From the NCBI RefSeq assembly GCF_017991995.1, contig NZ_JAGOPN010000004.1, forward strand, positions 1-64,000: a DNA stretch of 64,000 nt. The letters are read 5' to 3'. Shown here piece by piece: positions 26,814-35,334 of this stretch (position 1 is its first letter; each line of letters begins with the position of its first letter). This DNA comes from Pseudacidovorax sp. (lineage in GTDB: Bacteria > Pseudomonadota > Gammaproteobacteria > Burkholderiales > Burkholderiaceae_C). The notes beneath the pieces were generated by a model that searched no databases, was not told where the DNA came from, and saw only the letters and a list, made by a program, of their open reading frames with translations. The position numbers and the translations under genes are program-made.

Positions 26814-26838
26814 TTGAAATGAAGTTCAATAGTTGAAC
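26814..26838. promoter_or_regulatory. Overlapping palindromic operators in the divergent catabolic promoter
   Basis: GTTCAA-TAG-TTGAAC (26824-26838) is a perfect 6+6 palindrome. It overlaps TTGAA-N6-TTCAA (26814-26829), so three half-sites of the same sequence are stacked. They lie between the divergent Gfo/Idh (26776) and AroE-like (26919) genes. An IclR-type dimer encoded in the operon is the likely binder. Confidence 0.6.
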
Positions 26839-26918
26839 ATGATTCCATTTATCGATAGGATCGCCGCCAACGCTGCCGCCACCTTCGCCGGCAGACCCGA
26901 ACATCCAGGAGACAGCCA

Positions 26919-27722
26919 ATGTCCGAGCCCCAGCTCAGCGGCGCCACGCGCGTCCACTTCATCGTGGGAGATCCCATCGCGCAGGTGAAATCGCCCGCGG
27001 GCGTCACGCAGGCCTTTGCCGAGCGCGGCATGGACGCCATGGTCATGCCCGCGCATGTGGCGCCGACCGATCTGGCCACCTGGCTGGCCGGCGTGTCGGC
27101 GGCCAGGAACGTGGACGGCGTCATCGTCACCGTGCCCCACAAGTTCGCCTGCGCCGCGTTGTGCACCACGCTGTCGGAACGCGCGGCCTTCCTGGGCGCC
27201 ACCAACACGATGCGCCGCACTGCCGACGGCCGCTGGCATGGCGACATGTTCGACGGCCTGGCCATGGTGGCCGCCCTGCGCGACCGCGGCGGCGAGCCCG
27301 AGGGCCGTCGCGCGCTGCTGGTGGGCGCGGGCGGCGCCGGCTCGGCCATCGCCCATGCGCTGGTGATGGCCGGCGTTGTGTCGCTGGACATCCACGACGG
27401 CGACGTCGCCCGCCGTGATGCGCTGGTGGCACGGCTGGCGGGGTTGGGCCGCTGCCCCGTCGGCGTCGGCTCGGCCGATCCGGCCGGCTACCAGCTGGTG
27501 GTCAACGCCTCGCCCGCCGGCATGCGCGACGACGACCCGCTGCCCGTGGACGTGGAGCGTCTGGCGCCCGATGCCTTCGTGGGTTGCGTGATCACGCAGC
27601 CGGCCGTCACGCCCCTGATCGCCGCCGCCCGTGCGCGTGGGCTGGGCACCGCCACCGGCACCGACATGTTTGCCCGCGTGCGTGACCTGATGGTCGACTT
27701 CCTGGCGGAGCCCCGGTCGTGA
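26919..27722 (+). CDS. Shikimate/quinate dehydrogenase-like protein (AroE family)
   Basis: This 267-residue protein has the AroE fold: a catalytic Lys75 in TVPHK, Asn95 in GATNTMRR, Asp112 in GDMFDG and the nucleotide-binding GAGGAG at 136-141. In true shikimate dehydrogenases the N-terminal loop reads PIxHSxSP and two Ser bind the substrate carboxylate. Here it is PIAQVKSP, so the first Ser is replaced by Val. That argues for a catabolic relative with a different substrate rather than the biosynthetic aroE. It leads the plus-strand operon. Its stop overlaps the next gene by GTGA. Confidence 0.87.
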   Translation: MSEPQLSGATRVHFIVGDPIAQVKSPAGVTQAFAERGMDAMVMPAHVAPTDLATWLAGVSAARNVDGVIVTVPHKFACAALCTTLSERAAFLGATNTMRRTADGRWHGDMFDGLAMVAALRDRGGEPEGRRALLVGAGGAGSAIAHALVMAGVVSLDIHDGDVARRDALVARLAGLGRCPVGVGSADPAGYQLVVNASPAGMRDDDPLPVDVERLAPDAFVGCVITQPAVTPLIAAARARGLGTATGTDMFARVRDLMVDFLAEPRS

Positions 27723-29461
27723 AGCGCCTGCAGACGCTGGCCGATCTGCCCGAAGGCGCGGCCTTCGACCTGGTGGTCATCGGCGCGGGCGGCGCCGGCA
27801 TGGCCGCGGCCCTGTTCGCGGCCCTGGATGGCCAGCAGGTGCTGCTGGTGGAGCGCACCGCGCATGTGGGCGGCACCACCGCGCTGTCGGCCGGCACCTG
27901 CTGGGTGCCCGGCACGCGCGAAGGCGCCGCGGTCAACCCGGCCGACACGCTGGCCGAGGCCGCGCGCTATCTCGACAACGCCATCGGCGAGCACTCGCCG
28001 CGCGCCTTGCGCCAGGCCTTCCTGGACCACGGCGCCGAAGCCATCGCCCAACTGGCGGCACGCACCGAGGTCAAGCTGCGCGCCTACCCCCGGCACCCCG
28101 ACTACATCTCCGACCTCGAAGGCTCGACCGTCGCCGGCCGTGCGCTGGAGCCGCTGCCCTTCGACGGCCGGCTGCTGGGTGAGTGGTTCGCGCTGCTGCG
28201 CCCGCCCATCCCCGAGTTCACGGTGCTGGGCGGCATGATGGTCGACCGCACCGACATCAACCACCTGCTGGGCATGACGAAGTCGCTGGCCTCGCTGCGG
28301 CATTCGGTGCGCCTCCTGGCGCGCCATGGCCGCGACCGCCTGCGCCATGCGCGCGGCACGCGGCTGGTGATGGGCAATGCGCTGGTGGGGCGGCTGCTGT
28401 ATTCGCTCTCGCGCCTGCCCAACGTCACGCTCGCCATGGAGACCGAGCTGATGCGGCTGCAGCGCAGCGACACCGGCGTCGACGGCGTGGTGCTGGCCCA
28501 GCGCGGCCAGCGCCGCAGCGTGGCCGCACGCGCGGGCGTGGTGCTGGCCAGCGGCGGCTTCAACCGCCACCCCGAGCGACGGCAGGCCCTGCTGCCCGGT
28601 GCCGACATCGGCTGGTGCCCCGGCGCGCCCGGCCACACCGGCGAGGCCCACACGCTGGCCGAGGCCGTGGGCGCGCGCTACGGCAGCGGTGCGATGAGCG
28701 CGGCCTTCTGGGCCCCGGTCTCGCGCCGCATGCGCAGCGATGGCAGCACCGCCCTGTTCCCGCATTTCGTCATGGACCGCGCCAAGCCGGGCGTGCTCAC
28801 GGTCAATGCCGCGGGGGAGCGCTTCGTCAACGAAAGCACCTCGTACCACCTCTTCGGCCTGGCCATGCAGCAGCCCGGTGCCGACGGGCAGCCCTCCATC
28901 CCCGCCTTCCTCATCTGCGATGCCGCGGCCCTGCGCAAGTACGGCCTGGGCATGGTGCGCCCGGGTGGCAAGGGCCTCGCGCCCTTCCTGGCCGACGGCT
29001 ACCTCACGCAGGCCGACACGCTGGCCGGCCTGGCCCAGGCCCTGGGCATCGATGCGCAGCGTCTGCAGGCCACGGTCGAGCGCTTCAACACCCTGGCGCG
29101 CAGCGGCGTGGACAGCGACTTCCACCGCGGCGAGACCGCCTACCAGCGCAACCTGGGCGACCCGGCATGGCCCGGACCCAACCCCTGCCTCGGTCCGCTG
29201 GAAGAAGGGCCCTTCTATGCCGTGCGCCTCTATCCGGGCGACATCGGCGCGGCCCAAGGCTTTGCCACCGACGCCGACGCGCGCGTGCTCGACGCGCAGG
29301 GCCAGCCCATCGCGGGCCTCTATGCGGTGGGCAACGACATGCACTCGATCATGGGCGGCGTCTACACGGCGCCGGGCATCACCCTCGGCCCGGGCCTCGT
29401 CTTCGCGCACCTGGCGGCGCGGCATGCGGGCTCGCGCCTGCGCGAGGCCGTCACCCCCTAG
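27719..29461 (+). CDS. FAD-dependent dehydrogenase, KstD/fumarate-reductase family (3 of 3)
   Basis: This 580-residue flavoprotein is the third paralogue in the locus. It has FAD motif VVIGAGGAGMAAALFAAL (about 19-36), VGGTTALSAGTCWVPG, a central GVVLASGGFNRHPERRQALL and the C-terminal GLYAVGNDMHSIMGGVYTAP. The start is GTG at 27719, overlapping the AroE-like stop by four bases, so expression is coupled. Like its homologues it lacks a signal peptide and extra redox domains. The AroE-like/flavoprotein pairing suggests consecutive oxidation of an alcohol to a ketone and then ring desaturation. Confidence 0.88.
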   Translation: MKRLQTLADLPEGAAFDLVVIGAGGAGMAAALFAALDGQQVLLVERTAHVGGTTALSAGTCWVPGTREGAAVNPADTLAEAARYLDNAIGEHSPRALRQAFLDHGAEAIAQLAARTEVKLRAYPRHPDYISDLEGSTVAGRALEPLPFDGRLLGEWFALLRPPIPEFTVLGGMMVDRTDINHLLGMTKSLASLRHSVRLLARHGRDRLRHARGTRLVMGNALVGRLLYSLSRLPNVTLAMETELMRLQRSDTGVDGVVLAQRGQRRSVAARAGVVLASGGFNRHPERRQALLPGADIGWCPGAPGHTGEAHTLAEAVGARYGSGAMSAAFWAPVSRRMRSDGSTALFPHFVMDRAKPGVLTVNAAGERFVNESTSYHLFGLAMQQPGADGQPSIPAFLICDAAALRKYGLGMVRPGGKGLAPFLADGYLTQADTLAGLAQALGIDAQRLQATVERFNTLARSGVDSDFHRGETAYQRNLGDPAWPGPNPCLGPLEEGPFYAVRLYPGDIGAAQGFATDADARVLDAQGQPIAGLYAVGNDMHSIMGGVYTAPGITLGPGLVFAHLAARHAGSRLREAVTP

Positions 29462-29476
29462 CCGCCACGCGCCACA

Positions 29477-29517
29477 CGTGCATGACAGACCGGGCAAACC
29501 CCAGTCCCTCATGCACG
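29477..29517. repeat. 9-bp inverted repeat after the third flavoprotein
   Basis: CGTGCATGA (29477-29485) and TCATGCACG (29509-29517) are perfectly complementary around a 23-base spacer and are followed by AAAA. The repeat starts 16 bases after the flavoprotein stop. The remainder of this 213-base gap, up to the SDR start, shows only a short TCCGGC/GCCGGA hairpin. It could be a weak terminator or an operator for an internal promoter. Confidence 0.55.
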
Positions 29518-29674
29518 AAAAGTCCGGCGAATGGCCGGAAATGTCGAAGCAGCCCCAGGGCAGGGATCGAAGAATCCACCCCCACACGCAGCCATGACCG
29601 GCGGCCTCGAAAGTCCGGTTGGCGCGGGCCCGCCCGCAGCCTTGCCACCAGAGCAACGACGACAGGAGACACAC

Positions 29675-30487
29675 ATGCCGACCCTCGGCCAACCCCATTC
29701 AACAGCCGCCACGGCGCTGATCACCGGCGCCGCGGACGGCATCGGCTGGGCCACCGCGCAGTGCCTGGCGCAGCGGGGCTGGCGCGTGGCCCTGCTGGAC
29801 CTGCGCGCCGAGGCCGCGCAGGCCCGCGCCGCCGAGCTGGGCCCGCAGCACCTGGGCCTGGGCTGCGACGTGAGCGATGCCGGTTCCGTCCAGGTGGCGG
29901 TGGCCGCCGCGCAGGCCGCGCTCGGCCGCATCGACGCCCTGGTCAACAACGCCGGCATCGGCGAGCAGGCCGCACCCACGCTGGCGCAGACGGCCGAGGG
30001 CTTCGACCGCGTGCTGGCCGTGCACCTGCGCGGCAGCTTCCTCATGACGCAGGCCGTGCTGGGCTTCATGCGCGAGCAGCCGCGCGATGCGCGGGGCAAC
30101 CGCGGCGCCATCGTCAACATCGGCTCCATCGCCAGCTTCGGCGGCATTCCGGGCCGCAACGCCTACAGCGCCGCCAAGGCCGGCGTGCTGGGCATGACGC
30201 GCGCACTGGCCTGCGAGTGGGCCCGCGAGGGCATCCGCGTGAATGCGGTGGCGCCCGGCTATGTGCGCACCACGCTGGTGGCGGCCCTGGCCGAGCGCGG
30301 CGATGTGGATGCCCGCGCCGTCGCCGAGCGCACGCCGCTGGGCCGCATGGCCGAGCCCGAAGAGATCGCCGAAGCCATCGCCTTCCTGGCCTCGCCTGCC
30401 GCCAGCTATGTGACCGGCGCCACGCTCAGCGCCGACGGCGGCTGGAGCGTGCTGGGCGCGCCCGCCCAGGCCCTGGCGCCGCTGTGA
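29675..30487 (+). CDS. Short-chain dehydrogenase/reductase
   Basis: This 270-residue classical SDR has TGAADGIG (17-24), NNAG (91-94), catalytic Ser151 and YSAAK (Tyr164, Lys168), and the C-terminal YVTGATLSADGG. It should interconvert an alcohol and a ketone with NAD(P). The start at 29675 follows CAGGAGACACAC. It lies between the third flavoprotein and livH, so it belongs with the catabolic operon even though the 213-base gap before it may hold an internal promoter. Confidence 0.9.
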   Translation: MPTLGQPHSTAATALITGAADGIGWATAQCLAQRGWRVALLDLRAEAAQARAAELGPQHLGLGCDVSDAGSVQVAVAAAQAALGRIDALVNNAGIGEQAAPTLAQTAEGFDRVLAVHLRGSFLMTQAVLGFMREQPRDARGNRGAIVNIGSIASFGGIPGRNAYSAAKAGVLGMTRALACEWAREGIRVNAVAPGYVRTTLVAALAERGDVDARAVAERTPLGRMAEPEEIAEAIAFLASPAASYVTGATLSADGGWSVLGAPAQALAPL

Positions 30488-30545
30488 GCGGGCCGCACCC
30501 GGCCGCCACCTTTCCCACCGCACACGCATCACGGAGACGACCTTC

Positions 30546-31397
30546 ATGCTGACCATCAACCTCTTCAACGGGCTGGTCTACGGCGCCCTGCTGATCATCA
30601 TGTGCTCGGGCCTGGCGCTCATCTACGGCCTGCGCCGGGTGGTGAACTTCGCGCACGGCTCGCTGTACATGCTGGGCGCGTACATCGGCTACTCGGTGGC
30701 GCTGCGCTACAACTTCTGGGCCGCGCTGGTGGCGGCGCCGGCCATCATGGCGCTGCTGGGCGTGCTGCTCGACCGCTACGGCTTCCGCCTGCTGCAGGAC
30801 CGCGATCCGCTCACCGTGGTGCTGGTCACCTTCGGCCTGCTGCTGGTGATCGAGGACTTCGTGCAGACCACCTGGGGCAAGAGCAACCTGTCGGTGGAGG
30901 CACCTGCCGTGCTGGCCACCTCCATCGACTTCTTCGGCACGCCGCTGCCGGCCTACCGTGTGGCGGTGATCGGCGTCGGCGCGCTGGTGGCGCTGGGCCT
31001 CACGGGCTGGCTGCGCTTCTCGAAGGCGGGCCTGTTCGTGCGGGCCGCCAGCACCGACCCCACCACCACCGCCATGCAGGGCGTCAACACCGATGCGCTG
31101 TCGGCCGGCGTGGTGGGCCTGGGCACCGCCCTCGCGGGCCTGGCCGGCGTGGTGGCGGCGCCCTTCCTGTCGCTGTCGCCATCGATGAGCAGCGACGTGA
31201 TCATCGATTCCTTCGTGGTGGTGGTCGTGGGCGGCCTGGGCTCGCTGGCCGGTGCCTTCGTCGCCGCCATGGTGCTGGGCATGGTTCAGTCGCTGGGCGC
31301 GGTGTACCTGCCCGACCTCTCGGCCATCCTGCCCTTCGTGATCATGGTCGCGGTGCTGATCTGGCGCCCGGCGGGCTTCGCAGGTAGCCGCACGTGA
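30546..31397 (+). CDS. livH: Branched-chain-type ABC transporter permease LivH
   Basis: This 283-residue permease has about eight hydrophobic segments and the LivH signatures NGLVYGALLIIMCSGLALIYGL and RRVVNFAHGSLYMLGAYIG at the start. Toward the end it has VVVVVGGLGSLAGAFVAAMVLG, the region that contacts the ATPase. LivH-type systems move branched-chain amino acids but in Burkholderiales also aromatic and alicyclic acids. The genomic setting favours uptake of the locus's own substrate. First of the contiguous set livH, livM, livG, livF and binding protein. Confidence 0.92.
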   Translation: MLTINLFNGLVYGALLIIMCSGLALIYGLRRVVNFAHGSLYMLGAYIGYSVALRYNFWAALVAAPAIMALLGVLLDRYGFRLLQDRDPLTVVLVTFGLLLVIEDFVQTTWGKSNLSVEAPAVLATSIDFFGTPLPAYRVAVIGVGALVALGLTGWLRFSKAGLFVRAASTDPTTTAMQGVNTDALSAGVVGLGTALAGLAGVVAAPFLSLSPSMSSDVIIDSFVVVVVGGLGSLAGAFVAAMVLGMVQSLGAVYLPDLSAILPFVIMVAVLIWRPAGFAGSRT

Positions 31398-31438
31398 GCG
31401 TCGTGCGCAAGACATCAGGGAACCAGAGGAGCGCATTC

Positions 31439-32476
31439 ATGACAAGCAATGTTCGTATCGGCCTGGCCGGCGCCGCGGCGCTGGCGGTGGGAGGCGCGGT
31501 GGCGCTGGGCGTGGGCTCGGGCACGCTGCTGTCGCTGTTCACGCAGGCGGTGATCTATGGTGTCTTCGCCTCGGGCGTGGGCCTGCTGCTGCGGCAGAAC
31601 GGCATGGTCAGCTTCGGCCATGCGGTGTTCTTCGGGCTCTCGGGCTACACCGTCGGCATCGTGATGGAGCTGGGCTGGATGCCGGCCGAGCTGGCCATCG
31701 TGGCCACGCTGGCGGCGCTGATGCTCTTCGCGCTGCTGGTGGGCCTGGTGATCGTGCGCGTACCCGGCGTGGCCTTCAGCATGATGACGCTGGCCATCGG
31801 TCAGATGTTCTTCCTCACCGCCTCGCGCTCGCGCGGGCTCACCGGCGGCGCCGACGGCATGAACATCAACTGGCCTTCCACGCTCTTCGGCGTGCCGCAG
31901 TCGCAGCTGCTGCAGCCGGCCGTGCTCTTCATGGTGTGCTGGACGGTGCTGGTGCTCACGCTGCTGGTCCTGGCGCTGCTGCTGCGCGGACGCTTCGGCA
32001 GCGTGACCGAGGCGGTGCGCGACAACGAGGAGCGCGCCCGCTTCATCGGCCTGCGCACGCTGCTGCCGCGCGCCGCCATCTATGCGCTGTCGGCCGGCGT
32101 GGTGGCCGTGGCCGGTCTGCTGTCGGCACTGAACACCGGCTTCGTCTCGCCCGAGGCGCTGCACTGGAGTGTCTCCGGCGTGGCGCTGATGATGGTCGTG
32201 GTCGGTGGCTACAAGGCCCTGTGGGGCCCGCCGCTCGGCGCCATCGTGTACTTCATGTTCAAGGACGTGCTGGGCGACTGGGCCACGCACTGGATGGCCA
32301 TCTTCGGCGTGGCGCTGATCACCGTCATCGTGTTCTCGCCCACCGGCATCGCCGGAGCGCTGCAGAAGCTGTGGAACCCCAGGCGGCGCGCCGCGGCAGC
32401 GCCCGCCACCGCGAGTGCCGGCCACACGGCCGCACCCGCCACGCCCGTGGTGCGCCCCGCCACCTCGGCCCGCTGA
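31439..32476 (+). CDS. livM: Branched-chain-type ABC transporter permease LivM
   Basis: This is the second permease, about 345 residues, strongly hydrophobic, with the LivM motifs GLLLRQNGMVSFGHAVFFGL, LVIVRVPGVAFSMMTLAIGQ and the cytoplasmic RGRFGSVTEAVRDNEERARF coupling segment. The ATG at 31439 has a good AGAGGAG site. A GTG at 31394 overlapping the livH stop is an alternative that would add 15 residues. The C-terminus is a soluble Ala/Pro/Thr-rich tail of about 30 residues. Confidence 0.9.
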   Translation: MTSNVRIGLAGAAALAVGGAVALGVGSGTLLSLFTQAVIYGVFASGVGLLLRQNGMVSFGHAVFFGLSGYTVGIVMELGWMPAELAIVATLAALMLFALLVGLVIVRVPGVAFSMMTLAIGQMFFLTASRSRGLTGGADGMNINWPSTLFGVPQSQLLQPAVLFMVCWTVLVLTLLVLALLLRGRFGSVTEAVRDNEERARFIGLRTLLPRAAIYALSAGVVAVAGLLSALNTGFVSPEALHWSVSGVALMMVVVGGYKALWGPPLGAIVYFMFKDVLGDWATHWMAIFGVALITVIVFSPTGIAGALQKLWNPRRRAAAAPATASAGHTAAPATPVVRPATSAR

Positions 32477-32504
32477 GCCGCATCGCAACCAGGAGACAAC
32501 AGGC

Positions 32505-33224
32505 ATGAGCGACTACGTGCTGCAGGCCCGCGACGTGGCCATCCACTACGGCGGCGTGAAGGCGGTGGACGGCGTGGAGCTGACGCTGGAACGCGGCCAG
32601 ATCCGCGGCCTGATCGGCCCCAACGGTGCCGGCAAGTCCACCGTCATCGACGCCATCACTGGCCGCCGCCGGCTCACCCGCGGGCAGGTCTTCCTGCGCG
32701 GCGAGGACGTGAGCGCCCTCGGCCCCGTGCAGCGGCGCCAGCGGGGACTGTCGCGCAGCTTCCAGCGCACCAGCGTCTTCGGCCAGATGCGCGTGCGCCG
32801 GCAGGTGGCGCTGGCCTCGCACTGCATGAACCCGAAGGACAGCGAGGCCGACGCGCAGGCCGTGCTCGAAGAGCTCAACCTGGCCCACCGCGCCGACGAC
32901 GTCGCCGAAGACCTGGGCTACGGCGAGCAGCGCCGTCTCGACCTGGCCCTGGCCCTCGTCGGCCGGCCCACAGTGCTGCTGCTGGACGAGCCCATGGCCG
33001 GCCTGTCGGTGCAGGAATCGCACGACCTGGCGCGCCACCTCAAGGCGCTGACCTCGCGCTGGAACGTGTCGGTGCTGCTGGTGGAGCACGACATGGACGT
33101 GGTGTTCGGCATCAGCGACGCCGTCACCGTCTTCGAACTCGGCCGCGTGATCGCCAGCGGCGAGCCTGCCGAGGTGCGCGCCAATCCGCGCGTGCGCGAG
33201 GCCTACCTGGGGAGCGCCGCATGA
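32505..33224 (+). CDS. livG: ABC transporter ATP-binding protein LivG
   Basis: This 239-residue ATPase has Walker A GPNGAGKST (38-46), a degenerate signature around LGYGEQRRLDLALAL, and Walker B LLLDEPMAG with a His switch in VEHDMD, the usual LivG pattern. It energises the LivHM permease together with LivF. The start at 32505 has AGGAGAC upstream. The stop overlaps the livF ATG by four bases. Confidence 0.93.
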   Translation: MSDYVLQARDVAIHYGGVKAVDGVELTLERGQIRGLIGPNGAGKSTVIDAITGRRRLTRGQVFLRGEDVSALGPVQRRQRGLSRSFQRTSVFGQMRVRRQVALASHCMNPKDSEADAQAVLEELNLAHRADDVAEDLGYGEQRRLDLALALVGRPTVLLLDEPMAGLSVQESHDLARHLKALTSRWNVSVLLVEHDMDVVFGISDAVTVFELGRVIASGEPAEVRANPRVREAYLGSAA

Positions 33225-33958
33225 GCCCGATGAATCCACGCAACGCCATGAACGACGGCATCCTGCTCGAACTCGACCGCGTCGATGCCTTCTATGGCGC
33301 GGCGCACATCCTGCACGGCCTGTCGCTGCAGGTGCGCGCGGGCGAGCGCGTGGCCCTGGTGGGACGCAACGGCGTGGGCAAGACCACGGTGGTCAACACC
33401 ATCCTGGGCCTGGCCAGCCTGCGCGGCGGCCAGGTGCGCGTGGGCAGCCAGATCCTGCTGCGCCCGCGGCCCTACAACGCGGCGCAGAACGGCGTGGTGG
33501 TGGTGCCGCAGGGCCGGCGCATCGTGGCCAACCTCACGGTCGAAGAGAACCTGCTGCTGGGCGCCGCCACCGGCCGCCCCGGCCACTGGACGGTGCCGCG
33601 CATCTACGAGCTCTTTCCCATCCTGCAGGAGCGCGCCCACACGCCGGGCACCGCGCTCTCGGGCGGCCAGCAGCAGATGCTGGCCGTGGGCCGCGCCCTC
33701 ATGGCCAACCCCTCGCTCATCCTGCTGGACGAGCCCACCGAAGGGCTGGCGCCCGTCATCGTCGACCAGCTCGCGGTCATCTTCAACCAGGTGGCGGCGC
33801 AGGGTACGGCGCTGCTGCTCATCGAGCAGAACATGAGCCTGGTGGTGCGCGTGGCCGAGCGCTACTACGCCATGGCCAAGGGCGCCGTCATCGCGCAGGG
33901 CGCGGTGCACGACAGCCGCGAAAGCCTGCAGGATCTGGAGGCGCACGTCATGGTCTAG
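33221..33958 (+). CDS. livF: ABC transporter ATP-binding protein LivF
   Basis: This 245-residue second ATPase has Walker A VGRNGVGKTT, signature LSGGQQQMLAVGRAL, Walker B LILLDEPTEGL and the LivF-type IEQNMSL switch region. Translation is coupled to livG by an ATGA overlap. ATG codons at 33221, 33230 and 33248 are all in frame; the overlap favours the first. The 153 bases to the next gene contain only a short GCCGGA/TCCGGC hairpin. Confidence 0.92.
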   Translation: MSPMNPRNAMNDGILLELDRVDAFYGAAHILHGLSLQVRAGERVALVGRNGVGKTTVVNTILGLASLRGGQVRVGSQILLRPRPYNAAQNGVVVVPQGRRIVANLTVEENLLLGAATGRPGHWTVPRIYELFPILQERAHTPGTALSGGQQQMLAVGRALMANPSLILLDEPTEGLAPVIVDQLAVIFNQVAAQGTALLLIEQNMSLVVRVAERYYAMAKGAVIAQGAVHDSRESLQDLEAHVMV

Positions 33959-34111
33959 CGCCATTGACTGCCCCTGAGAACGCCGCTCATACGCCACGCA
34001 CACGCCGCGCGCGCATCGCCCGCACGCGCAGGCCGCACGCAGCAACCCCGCAAGCACGGCTGCCGGACCGCCTTCCGGCGCACATCTTCATCCACCCGAG
34101 GAGACACAACC

Positions 34112-35323
34112 ATGCACAGCACCACCCCATCCATCTCGCGCCGCGCCGCCACCGCCGTGGCCGCGGCCCTCGTCGCCACCGGCGCCGCCATGCCCCTGGC
34201 CGCCTGGGCCCAGGGCAAGGAGCCGGTCAAGGTCGGCCTGGTGTCCTCCAAGTCCGGCGTGTTCGCGCAGCAGGGCGAGGAGGTGATGCGCGCCGTCAAG
34301 TTCGCGGCCGACGAGGCCAATGCCAAAGGCGGTGTGGACGGCCGCAAGGTCGAGGTGGCCGAGGCCGACGACGAGGGCACGCCCGACGCCGGCCGCCGCG
34401 TGGCCGAGAAGCTGGCGCGCGAGGGCAACAACCTGCTCATCGGCTCGATCCCTTCGTCCATCTCGCTGGCCATCGCGCAGAACCTGGACCGCTGGGACGC
34501 CGCCTACTTCGTGGTGGCCAGCAAGTCCGACAAGCTCACCGGCGACACCTGCAAGCCGCGCAGCTTCCGCACCAACCACTCGGACGCGATGGACATCGCC
34601 ATGATCAACGAGTGGGCCAAGGACCTGAAGGAAAGCACCTTCGCCGTGCTGGCCGCCGACTACGTGTGGGGCCGCGACTCGGGCGAATCGTTCAAGAAGG
34701 CCGTCGAGGCCAACGGCAAGAAGGTGCCGCTCTCGCTGTATGTGCCGCTGGGCACCAAGGACTTCTCGCCCTACATCGCGCAGCTCAAGAGCAGCGGCGT
34801 CGAGGCCATCTGGGTGGCCGAGACCGGCCGCGATGCCATCGCCTTCGTCAAGCAGGCCGAGGAGTTCGGGCTCATCCCCAAGACCAAGCTCATCGGCCAT
34901 GCGCTGATCCAGAACTTCATGATCAACGCCACCGGCAAGGCGCTGGAAGGCACGCCCGGCAACACTGCCTACACCGCCACCATCGACAACCCGCGCAACA
35001 AGGCCTTCGTGACCGCGTGGAAGGCCAAGTTCAACCGCGTGCCCACCGACAACGAAGGCCAGGCCTACAACGGCATGCAGGTGATGTTCGACGGCGTGAA
35101 GAAGGCCGGCAGCGTCAAGCCCGCGGACGTGTCGAAGGCGCTGCGCGGCGCGCAGCTCGACACCATCTACGGCAGCGTGACCATGCGCGCCGCGGACAAC
35201 CAGCTGCTGCTGCCCAACTACGTGGCCCGCGCCAAGACGGTGGACGGCGCCATCGTGCCGGTGATCGAGCACGTCTTCCCGCCGTCGATCGTTCCCGCAC
35301 CGTCGCCCGCCTGCAAGATGTGA
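34112..35323 (+). CDS. Periplasmic substrate-binding protein of the liv-type transporter
   Basis: This 403-residue protein is a type-I periplasmic binding protein of the LivK/aromatic-acid class. The signal peptide ends AWA-QG near residue 34 and contains an RR pair. The mature part opens VKVGLVSSKSGVFAQQGEEV, the usual first strand and ligand loop, followed by AVKFAADEANAKGGVDGRKV. The Thr/Ser-rich ligand pocket is typical, but its specificity is not readable. It directly follows livF, so it delivers substrate to LivHMGF. Confidence 0.9.
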   Translation: MHSTTPSISRRAATAVAAALVATGAAMPLAAWAQGKEPVKVGLVSSKSGVFAQQGEEVMRAVKFAADEANAKGGVDGRKVEVAEADDEGTPDAGRRVAEKLAREGNNLLIGSIPSSISLAIAQNLDRWDAAYFVVASKSDKLTGDTCKPRSFRTNHSDAMDIAMINEWAKDLKESTFAVLAADYVWGRDSGESFKKAVEANGKKVPLSLYVPLGTKDFSPYIAQLKSSGVEAIWVAETGRDAIAFVKQAEEFGLIPKTKLIGHALIQNFMINATGKALEGTPGNTAYTATIDNPRNKAFVTAWKAKFNRVPTDNEGQAYNGMQVMFDGVKKAGSVKPADVSKALRGAQLDTIYGSVTMRAADNQLLLPNYVARAKTVDGAIVPVIEHVFPPSIVPAPSPACKM

Positions 35324-35334
35324 GCAGCGCTGCC

